The notes under the pieces were generated by a model. The model was not told where the DNA came from. It did no database searches and saw nothing but the letters and a program-made list of their open reading frames with translations. A stretch of 16,094 nucleotides of DNA from Candidatus Hydrogenedentes bacterium UBA2224 (GTDB lineage Bacteria > Hydrogenedentota > Hydrogenedentia > Hydrogenedentales > SLHB01): NCBI GenBank assembly GCA_002348185.1, contig DDYW01000137.1, forward strand, positions 6,858 to 22,951, read 5' to 3'. Numbering within the stretch: the stretch's first letter is position 1; every line of letters starts with the position of its first letter. Positions 6,031 to 12,458 of the stretch are shown piece by piece. Both the position numbers and the translations under genes were made by a program.

Positions 6031-7671
6031 ATGTCTACCGGAGAGTCACTTCGCGCGGCGGTCGATTCCTGGTCACGCTTCCTGGGCGAAGCAAACGTTC
6101 GAACGGACGGCGAAACCCTCGCGCGGTATTCGCGAACCACGCAGGACTCCGCGCCCCGGCCGGCTTGTGTTGTGTTTCCCGAGTCCACCGGGCAGGTCCA
6201 GGAGGTCGTGCGGATCGCCGGCCGGTACGGCGTGGTGGTCTATCCCATTTCGCGCGGACGGAACTGGGGGTACGGCGACGCCTGCGCGCCGACGCCCGGC
6301 GCGGCCATCCTCGACCTGTCGCGCATGAACCAGATCCTCGAGGTGAACACCGAACTGGCGTATGCGGTGATTCAACCCGGCGTGTCGCAGGGGCAGTTGT
6401 ACGCGTACCTGGCCGAGCACCAGACCGGCTTATGGATGGACAGCACCGGCGCCGGTCCCGAATCGAGCCTGGTGGGCAACACCCTCGACCGGGGTTTCGG
6501 GCACACCCGCTACGGCGACCATTTCGAAACGTGCTGCGGGATGGAAGTCGTCCTGGCTGACGGCCGCGTGCTCGAGACGGGGTTCGGTCATTTCGCGAAT
6601 GCCAAAGCCGGGCGCGTCTACCGTTATGGCGTGGGGCCCTTTCTCGACGGGCTCTTCTGCCAGTCCAATTTTGGCATCGTGACGAAGATCGGCCTCTGGC
6701 TCATGCCGCAGCCCGAAGATTTTTGTTTCTTTTTCTGCACCGTGAAAGATGACGCGGGCCTGGAACGCCTGATCGATGCCCTGCGTCCGTTCCGTCTGCG
6801 CCGGATGCTCGACTCGGCCATTCATATCGGAAATGATCTGCGCGTACTGAGCAGCCGAATCCACTATCCCTGGGAGTCGGCCGGCGAAGCCGGGGCGCTT
6901 TCCGAACGGTTCCGGCAACAGTTACGGCAGATGCACGGCATTGACGAATGGAGTGTCGGCGGCGCGATAACGGGCACACGCGGGCATGTGCGCGACATGC
7001 GGCGCCTGCTGCGGCGTACGCTTCGGCCCCTGGGCAAGCTCATCTTCGTGGACGACGCGAAACTGGCCCTCGGCGAACGCGTCGCCCGGGTTATTGAACG
7101 CTTCGGCATGACCACGCTGTCCGAGCAATTGGCATCGTTGCGGCCGGTCTACGCCCAGATGAAAGGCGCGCCGGCGGACGAATCGGTCCACGGTACCCAA
7201 TGGCGTCTGCGGCATCCTCCCGACCACGCAAGCGACCCCAGGGACCCCCTCGAGACCGGATGCGGGCTGATGTGGTTCTCGCCCGTCGTCCCCATGACCG
7301 GGCGCGACGCGCGGCGCGTGCTCAATCTCGTGAGGCCGGTGCTTGCGGAGTACGATTTCGACCTGCTGGCGACGTTTACCCTGCTCAATGAACGGTCGAT
7401 GATCGGCATCCTCAATGTGGCCTTCGACAAATCCGTGCCCGACGAAGTCGCCCGCGCCATGGCCTGCTATGATGCGGCCATGAAAACCCTGATCGACGAT
7501 GGCTATGTGCCGTACCGGACCGGACTGCGCGGCATGGACAAGATTCGGGACGGGGACGACGTTTTCTGGCAGGTGGCCCGCGAAATCAAACAGACCCTCG
7601 ACCCCGGCGACATCATCTCCCGGGGACGTTATGTGCCTCCGCTAAAGGGACCGGGCGCTTCCGGGGCCTGA
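6031..7671 (+). CDS. VAO-family FAD-linked oxidase, 4-cresol dehydrogenase-like
   Basis: A 546-residue flavoprotein of the vanillyl-alcohol oxidase / p-cresol methylhydroxylase family. The N-terminal FAD-binding domain (PCMH type, about residues 35-230) shows PISRGRNWGYGDACAPTPGA from residue 72, GNTLDRGFGHTRYGDHF from 149 and CQSNFGIVTKIGLW from 210. The C-terminal cap and substrate domain ends in DPGDIISRGRYVP, typical of the family. The length lies between bacterial cresol dehydrogenase flavoprotein subunits and fungal VAO. No signal peptide is seen, and no cytochrome c subunit gene adjoins, so it may act as an oxidase or use another acceptor. H387 in VHGTQWRLR is a possible flavin-linkage position, but this is not established here. 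The only Shine-Dalgarno candidate is a G6 run (about 6018-6024). The natural substrate, perhaps a phenol or aromatic alcohol, cannot be deduced. Confidence 0.9.
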   Translation: MSTGESLRAAVDSWSRFLGEANVRTDGETLARYSRTTQDSAPRPACVVFPESTGQVQEVVRIAGRYGVVVYPISRGRNWGYGDACAPTPGAAILDLSRMNQILEVNTELAYAVIQPGVSQGQLYAYLAEHQTGLWMDSTGAGPESSLVGNTLDRGFGHTRYGDHFETCCGMEVVLADGRVLETGFGHFANAKAGRVYRYGVGPFLDGLFCQSNFGIVTKIGLWLMPQPEDFCFFFCTVKDDAGLERLIDALRPFRLRRMLDSAIHIGNDLRVLSSRIHYPWESAGEAGALSERFRQQLRQMHGIDEWSVGGAITGTRGHVRDMRRLLRRTLRPLGKLIFVDDAKLALGERVARVIERFGMTTLSEQLASLRPVYAQMKGAPADESVHGTQWRLRHPPDHASDPRDPLETGCGLMWFSPVVPMTGRDARRVLNLVRPVLAEYDFDLLATFTLLNERSMIGILNVAFDKSVPDEVARAMACYDAAMKTLIDDGYVPYRTGLRGMDKIRDGDDVFWQVAREIKQTLDPGDIISRGRYVPPLKGPGASGA

Positions 7672-7683
7672 AGCGCTCGGATT

Positions 7684-7715
7684 GGCGGTCGCCGGTCCGG
7701 AGAAATAGGACCGCC
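7684..7715 (+). terminator. Possible hairpin after the VAO-family gene
   Basis: GGCGGTC (7684-7690) pairs with GACCGCC (7709-7715). The 18-nt loop contains a nested CCGGTCCGG palindrome. It begins 12 nt after the stop codon and has no clear T tract. It may terminate or attenuate transcription before the peroxiredoxin gene. Confidence 0.35.
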
Positions 7716-7778
7716 CGCCAGAACGTTTCCTCTGGGGTGGAGCAGGTCCAAATCGGTACGCACCGGAGGAGATTTCCC

Positions 7779-8378
7779 ATGCGAAAATGGTTTGCGGTAG
7801 GAAGCGCGGTGATGTTCCTGGGCGCGGGCATAGCCGCGCTGGCCGGAGCGGGCCAGGATACACCCCCTCCGAAAGGCGATGCGGAAACGGCGGCGTTGCA
7901 GGTCGGCGACCCCGCTCCCAACGTCAAACTGGCAACCACTGGCGCCGACGGAGAAAAAACGCAGGTGGAACTGAAATCCTTCCTGGGCAAAAAGAACGTG
8001 TTGCTCGCCTTCTATCCCAGGACATTCACGTCAGGATGCACGAAACAGATGTGCGGCTACCGCGACGATTTTGCGCGTTTCAAGGACGCCGATACCGAGG
8101 TCTTTGCGATCAGTGTGGAACCTCAGGACGCCAGCGACCGGTTCAAGGCGGAATACAAACTGCCGTTCAACGTCGTGGGCGACGAGCAGCAAAAGCTTGT
8201 CAAGACCTTCAAGATCCCCGTCCGCGATGCAAACGGCAACGTATTCGCCAAACGGTCCGTGTTTTTGATTGACAAGAAAGGCGTTATCCGGCACATCGAC
8301 CTCGATTATGATATCGAGAACGACAAACAGGATGTGTATGATCGGATCGCCGCACTGAACAAGACCGAAGAGTCCTGA
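7779..8378 (+). CDS. Exported Bcp/PrxQ-type peroxiredoxin
   Basis: A 199-residue thiol peroxidase (AhpC/TSA superfamily) that reduces peroxides. The active-site pattern PxxxTxxC is present (P80, T84, C87 in PRTFTSGCT). A second cysteine, C92, lies five residues later (CTKQMC), the spacing of Bcp/PrxQ enzymes that form an intramolecular disulfide. R159 in AKRSVFLID fits the conserved catalytic Arg. Unlike ordinary cytoplasmic Bcp, it begins with a typical signal peptide (MRKWFAVGSAVMFLGAG, Ala-rich to about residue 25) followed by a Pro-rich linker, so it is probably periplasmic; there is no lipobox Cys. The start is fixed by GGAGGAG at 7765-7771, 7 nt upstream. It lies 54 nt before the uronate-isomerase-like gene. 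Confidence 0.93.
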   Translation: MRKWFAVGSAVMFLGAGIAALAGAGQDTPPPKGDAETAALQVGDPAPNVKLATTGADGEKTQVELKSFLGKKNVLLAFYPRTFTSGCTKQMCGYRDDFARFKDADTEVFAISVEPQDASDRFKAEYKLPFNVVGDEQQKLVKTFKIPVRDANGNVFAKRSVFLIDKKGVIRHIDLDYDIENDKQDVYDRIAALNKTEES

Positions 8379-8431
8379 ACGGTCTCCGGACGGCGCGGCG
8401 CCCGGCGTGGCGGGGGGAGGAGAGACGTCAT

Positions 8432-9757
8432 ATGCTGGATCTGTCGCGCGTCCCTAATTTCTGCTCGCACGAACACTGGGGCAGCATTGACTCGGTTGGT
8501 ATGGTGGAGGGCGGGTTCCGCGCGGACATGGAGCGGGGAGCGACGCCCGGGCGCGATACCGGGTTCATGGACATCCTGCTTGACCCCTATTTCCGCGGGT
8601 GGCTGTCGGCGGGCGGCGAGGACCTTGACGGGTGGGCGCGCCAGGCCCATGCCGGCACCTTTCTGGACTGGGCCCGCGAGCGCCCCTCCGAAGCGTATGC
8701 GGCGCTCAGGCCCGCGCTCGAGCGCCAACAGCTTACGGGCGGGTTCCAATGCATCCGGCGCGGGCTCCTGGCCCTGTACGGCATCGATATCCTGAACACG
8801 TCCGCGCCGGATTGGCTGGCGCTCGACGCAACGATCGCGCGCAACTATGCGGGCATGTTTCAGTGGTACCAGGACGCGATGAAACAGTCCGCGTTCTCGG
8901 AACTGATACGCCCGGTTCATCCGGAGTTCTACCTGCACGATGCGGCGAGCGAAACCGCTCGCCACGAAGCGGCATTCACGCACACCGTCATGCGCATCGA
9001 TCCGCTGCTGAAGTTCTGGAAAGAGCCGTTCCCGCGCCGCGATACGCTCGAACAGACCCTGGGTATCGCTCCGCACGACGTCGCCAGTTGGAAGCAGTTC
9101 ATCGGTGCGCTGCTCGATCGCGCCGCGGCAAAAGGGGCCGTCGGGATCAAACAGGCACAGGCCTATTCGCGCTCCCTCGATTTCCTGCCCGTCGAAGACA
9201 AGGACATCAGATGGAGCGGCGACCTCAGCGAGGAGGAGGTCCGGGTCTTCCAGGACTGGGTGGTTCATGAATGTTGCCGACAGGCGGCCGACCGGGGCTG
9301 GCCGCACCAGATCCATACGGGGACCCACAACCTCACTCAATCCTCCCCCATGCCGCTGGCGGCGCTCGCGAAGCGTTACGGCGGGCAGAAAATCGTGCTC
9401 TTGCACTGCTGGCCCTTTACGCGCGAGGCCGGATGGCTGGCCAAGTTCCACGCCAATGTCTATATCGACACCTGCTGGATGCCCATTTTGAATCCTGTCT
9501 TTCTGAGTGAGGCCCTGGAATCGTGGATCAACTACGTGCCGTTGAACAAGATCATGCACGGTCAGGATGCAACCTCGGTCGAAATGGCGGCGGGGGCGAC
9601 GCTCTTTACACGCGAAATCCTGGCCCGCGTGCTCGAGGGACAATCAGCGAGGCTGGGGGTATCCGGCGACGGCTTCCTCGGGATCGCCCAGGCGTTCCTG
9701 AACGACAACGCGGTCGCGGTATATGGTATCGGCCGGCCTGGACGCGTGATGGCCTGA
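8432..9757 (+). CDS. Amidohydrolase-superfamily protein, uronate isomerase-like
   Basis: A 441-residue metal-dependent TIM-barrel protein. Amidohydrolase-type metal and active-site residues appear in order: HxH at H13 and H15 (SHEHWG), a Lys in GIKQAQ (K240), H295 and H299 (QIHTGTHN), H325 (LLHCWPF) and a late Asp, D379 (MHGQDATSVE), followed by an E that is common in the uronate isomerase and amidohydrolase-2 groups. The long helical insertion at about residues 50-220 (GWLSAGG...FLDWARERPSEAY) also recalls that branch. The reaction could be isomerisation or hydrolysis/decarboxylation of a sugar acid or related compound; this is inference. GGGGGAGGAGAG (8412-8424) is a strong ribosome-binding site. 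It ends 10 nt from the convergent lipoprotein gene, with no room for a separate terminator. Confidence 0.85.
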   Translation: MLDLSRVPNFCSHEHWGSIDSVGMVEGGFRADMERGATPGRDTGFMDILLDPYFRGWLSAGGEDLDGWARQAHAGTFLDWARERPSEAYAALRPALERQQLTGGFQCIRRGLLALYGIDILNTSAPDWLALDATIARNYAGMFQWYQDAMKQSAFSELIRPVHPEFYLHDAASETARHEAAFTHTVMRIDPLLKFWKEPFPRRDTLEQTLGIAPHDVASWKQFIGALLDRAAAKGAVGIKQAQAYSRSLDFLPVEDKDIRWSGDLSEEEVRVFQDWVVHECCRQAADRGWPHQIHTGTHNLTQSSPMPLAALAKRYGGQKIVLLHCWPFTREAGWLAKFHANVYIDTCWMPILNPVFLSEALESWINYVPLNKIMHGQDATSVEMAAGATLFTREILARVLEGQSARLGVSGDGFLGIAQAFLNDNAVAVYGIGRPGRVMA

Positions 9758-9767
9758 AGAACAGCGC

Positions 9768-10859
9768 CTAAAGCGATTCGACGAGCGGGTCATCCGTTTG
9801 TTCGCGGAACATGCCGGGTTCCGGAAGGTAGTCCTCGTAGATTTCGACCCCGGATTTCTCCCGCAACGACTTCATGAATTTGACGAAGTAGATCGCGGGG
9901 GCCAGATCTTCCTCGGCTTCCTCGAGGGTTTTCTGGGAAGCTGGGACGATTTCGAGCACTTCCGCCACAAGGTACCCCGTGAGGCTGGTGCTCTGAGCGT
10001 CACCCGCGGCCCCCTGCGCCATCATCTCCCAGTCCTCGATGATCATGGGGCCCAGAACGCGCCCTTTTTGCGTGCCCGAAGCCTGTTCCCAGAACGACTG
10101 GAACTTGGGCTGTCCTGTATTGACGAACGTCGTCTGTAGCGGGATGGCTTTTCGCGCATCGACAAACGACTTCGCAACCTCGTCCCAGGGGTCTCCTGTG
10201 ACGAGACGTTTGCGGGCTTCGGCAGAGTTGGGCCCGGCATCGGGCATCTGCACCGGGAAGATCAGGCCGCGGAAGGTCGCACGCTCGGGATTGAACAGTT
10301 CGCCCTTGCGCATCTCGTACTCGGTCTGATACTCCTCCGGGGTGATGGTGATTTCCTCACTCTGAACGGCATCGTGGACCGCCAGGACGATGGCCTCCCG
10401 GCGCATGACGCCCTCCTTGAGCTCATCGATCCCCTTCTGCCGCCGTTGCTGCAGAGCCTCGTAATCGGCCTGGTTCATTCCGAACTCTTCGAGCTGCTCA
10501 ACGGAAATGCTCATCTCCGGGTGCTGGGCGTCATAGAATTCCGCCAGTTTGTCTTCGGGCGGCGCCTGGAGCTTGCCCTCGGCCATCGCCGCGGCCAGCA
10601 CCTGTTTCTGCAGCTCGTCATCAATGTACTTGTCGAGCACCTTGAGCAGATCGCCCCGGTTGTTGATGTGCGGACGCTCCTCCGGCGACATCAGCCGCAG
10701 GTACTTGTAGAGGTCGCCCCGGGTGATATACGTGTCGCCGACCTTCGCAATGCGGATGCGGTCCTTGTCGACGATGTTGCCGCAGGCCGCAAGCGTGCAG
10801 GCCACGAGAAGCGCGAGCAACGCGCTCCCCGCCGGGGTGAAGTAAAGTGAGCGCCGCAT
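9768..10859 (-). CDS. Parvulin-like (PpiC/SurA-type) lipoprotein
   Basis: A 363-residue predicted lipoprotein. The signal peptide (MRRSLYFTPAGSALLALLVA) ends in a lipobox LAAC with C26 as the lipidated residue; Gly at +2 suggests outer-membrane or periplasmic placement. The mature part starts with a SurA-N-like helical chaperone region (VGDTYITRGDLYKYL, then DKYIDDELQKQVLAAAM). The segment ATFRGLIFPV...EARKRLVTGDPWDEVAKSF and the later GYLVAEVLEIVPASQKTLEEAEEDL fit a diverged parvulin prolyl-isomerase domain. The likely role is folding or transport of envelope proteins. The ATG at 10859 is preferred over one six codons upstream (10877) because AAGGAGG lies inside the longer version just before it. 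It is convergent with the amidohydrolase and divergent from the small membrane protein. Confidence 0.85.
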   Translation of the reverse strand: MRRSLYFTPAGSALLALLVACTLAACGNIVDKDRIRIAKVGDTYITRGDLYKYLRLMSPEERPHINNRGDLLKVLDKYIDDELQKQVLAAAMAEGKLQAPPEDKLAEFYDAQHPEMSISVEQLEEFGMNQADYEALQQRRQKGIDELKEGVMRREAIVLAVHDAVQSEEITITPEEYQTEYEMRKGELFNPERATFRGLIFPVQMPDAGPNSAEARKRLVTGDPWDEVAKSFVDARKAIPLQTTFVNTGQPKFQSFWEQASGTQKGRVLGPMIIEDWEMMAQGAAGDAQSTSLTGYLVAEVLEIVPASQKTLEEAEEDLAPAIYFVKFMKSLREKSGVEIYEDYLPEPGMFREQTDDPLVESL

Positions 10860-10923
10860 GAAAACCTCCTTTATCATTCTGGAAGTTTAACACGAACAGG
10901 TGACGCGGGGAAACCGGCGTCGG

Positions 10924-10952
10924 TTGCGCGGGTTCCGATCGGGTGGTATCAT
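10924..10952 (+). promoter_or_regulatory. Candidate promoter for the small membrane protein and hyi-like gene
   Basis: TTGCGC (10924-10929) and TATCAT (10947-10952) are separated by 17 nt. The -10 box matches five of six consensus bases. The predicted transcript start, near 10959, is about 40 nt before the first start codon. Confidence 0.5.
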
Positions 10953-10997
10953 CCTGACAGGGTTGCCGGCTGGAACGCGCACGGACGAGGACGGGTC

Positions 10998-11201
10998 ATG
11001 AACATCGGCTATCTGCTTTTCATGGGGCTTCTCTGCACAACGCTGGCCTTGTGGGCCATCGTGGCCATCCGCGACGATCGCCATGGCGCCGCCGGAAACC
11101 GAGAAACCACCGAGGACCTGTCCGCCGGGGCCCACAGCGCCGTTGATCCGGATGCTGAAGATCACGAAGATTCCGTCGAGCGCGGCGGCGAACAAACCTG
11201 A
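10998..11201 (+). CDS. Small single-pass membrane protein
   Basis: A 67-residue protein I cannot assign to a family. Residues about 4-24 (GYLLFMGLLCTTLALWAIVAI) form one hydrophobic segment, followed by RDDRHG and a strongly acidic, hydrophilic tail rich in Glu, Asp and His. The layout suggests an inner-membrane anchor with a cytoplasmic tail. A promoter-like sequence lies about 45 nt upstream, and the gene ends 9 nt before the hydroxypyruvate-isomerase-like gene, so the two are probably co-transcribed. The ribosome-binding site is weak (GAGGACGGG at about 10987-10995). It could be spurious, but its hydrophobic segment and tight linkage favour a real gene. Confidence 0.5.
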   Translation: MNIGYLLFMGLLCTTLALWAIVAIRDDRHGAAGNRETTEDLSAGAHSAVDPDAEDHEDSVERGGEQT

Positions 11202-11210
11202 GGGGGGGCT

Positions 11211-11993
11211 ATGCTGCGGTTTTCGCCTTGTGTCGAAATGTTCTGGCCCGATGCGCCTATCGAAGAGCGCGTCCGGCGGGTGGCCACTCTGGGGTTCGAC
11301 GCCTATGAATTCTGGTCCTGGTGGGACAAAGATCTGGATGCCCTGGAGGTGACGGCGCAGGACAACGGGCTGATCGCCTCGGCCTGCTGTGTGCGCACGG
11401 CGTTCACCCATCCCGCCACGCCTTCGATCCTCGCCCCGGAAGGGCGCGAACCGTTCATGCTCGCCGTCCGGGACTGTGTCGATGTCCACAAACGCCTGTC
11501 GTGCCCGTCGTTTATCGTCACGACCGGCAACGCGCTCGCGGAGCTGTCGGCCGCCGCTCAGCATGCCGCGTGCGTGGCGGCGTTGAAGGCCGCCGCGCCC
11601 ATCGCCGAGGATGCCGGTTTTACGCTGGTCTTAGAACCGCTGAATACCCTGGTCGATCACGCGGGGTATTACCTGTGCAGCGCGAAGGAAGGGTTTGAAA
11701 TCGTCGACGAGGTGGGCAGTCCGGCGGTGAAGCTGCTGTTCGACATCTACCATATGCATGTCATGGGGGGGAATCTCACGCCACAAATTGTTCCCAACAT
11801 CGCTAAGATTGGCCATGTTCACGTGGCCAACCATCCCGGCAGGTACGAACCCATGCTGGGAGAGATCAATTACCCGTATGTGTTTGATCGGATTGCCGCC
11901 GCGGGCTACGACCGGTATGTGGGACTCGAGTTCAAACCGTCCGACCCCGACCTCACCTCATCGATCCTGGGCCAGGTCCTGACCATGTCGTAG
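11211..11993 (+). CDS. Hydroxypyruvate isomerase-like TIM-barrel protein
   Basis: A 260-residue protein of the same size as E. coli Hyi (258), an enzyme interconverting hydroxypyruvate and tartronate semialdehyde. Family features are E142 in LEPLN, D178-H181 in FDIYHMHV, H202/H204 in GHVHVANHPGRYE, GEINY, and E240 in GLEFKP; the two Glu sit at essentially the positions of the E. coli catalytic pair (143 and 240). The start ATG follows a G7 run with GAGGGGGG 3 nt upstream. It is cytoplasmic (no signal). The upstream small membrane protein is 9 nt away; the downstream zinc-ribbon gene is tail-to-tail, with 3 nt between stops. Sister families act on other keto-sugars, so the name is by similarity. 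A glycerate kinase lies 2.4 kb away, which would fit a glyoxylate/hydroxypyruvate route, but no reductase is here. Confidence 0.85.
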   Translation: MLRFSPCVEMFWPDAPIEERVRRVATLGFDAYEFWSWWDKDLDALEVTAQDNGLIASACCVRTAFTHPATPSILAPEGREPFMLAVRDCVDVHKRLSCPSFIVTTGNALAELSAAAQHAACVAALKAAAPIAEDAGFTLVLEPLNTLVDHAGYYLCSAKEGFEIVDEVGSPAVKLLFDIYHMHVMGGNLTPQIVPNIAKIGHVHVANHPGRYEPMLGEINYPYVFDRIAAAGYDRYVGLEFKPSDPDLTSSILGQVLTMS

Positions 11994-11996
11994 AGG

Positions 11997-12365
11997 TCAC
12001 GCGTCCGGTTCGGCCAGGTCGTCCGGATGCGTTCCCAGCGAGCGCAGGAAGGCGTCGATGTCTATGCCCGTATCCGGCAGGCCCTGCTCCGGATGGAACC
12101 TCAGGGGATCGCGGATGTAGGCGCGCTGGCATGTGGGGCACAAATCGAGCTCGAACCCTTTGTAGATGGTCTCTTCGAGTTCTTTGGGGTCTTTACTTTC
12201 GAACTTCTTGACAAGGTCTTCCAGCTCTTTCCGGTGGTCCCGGAACAGGTCCAGCAGCGAAAATTCGAGGTTTCCTTTCGCGACACGGATGTCTATCTTG
12301 ACCCGGTAGCGGGTGTCGTCCGGTTTCATCTCTCTGCCGCACCCGTCGCATATGAAATGGTGCAT
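11997..12365 (-). CDS. Small protein with two CxxC zinc-ribbon pairs
   Basis: A 122-residue protein not assignable to a named family. CDGC (C6, C9) near the N terminus and CPTC (C76, C79) form a split zinc ribbon. Between them are a β-like segment (YRVKIDIRV) and a charged helix (DHRKELEDLVKKFESKDPKELEETI). The tail is acidic and Pro-rich. This design is common in small conserved proteins of uncertain role; a structural or nucleic-acid-linked role is possible but unproven. The start is supported by GGAGAGG a few nt upstream on the minus strand (near 12371-12377). It is convergent with the hyi-like gene and lies 93 nt downstream of the membrane protein gene on the same strand. Confidence 0.8.
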   Translation of the reverse strand: MHHFICDGCGREMKPDDTRYRVKIDIRVAKGNLEFSLLDLFRDHRKELEDLVKKFESKDPKELEETIYKGFELDLCPTCQRAYIRDPLRFHPEQGLPDTGIDIDAFLRSLGTHPDDLAEPDA

Positions 12366-12458
12366 TCTAGCCTCTCCGGTTCGGGTAGCCGCCTCTTACC
12401 GATTATAACAGGCGCGGCCCTGTCCTGCCCGGCAGCACACGCGCCGTCCCCGGCGCGA

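Noticed and set aside
8306..9643. Minus-strand open frame of 445 codons
   Set aside because: Antisense to the amidohydrolase-like gene, whose metal-site motifs are clear; no ribosome-binding site or family resemblance.
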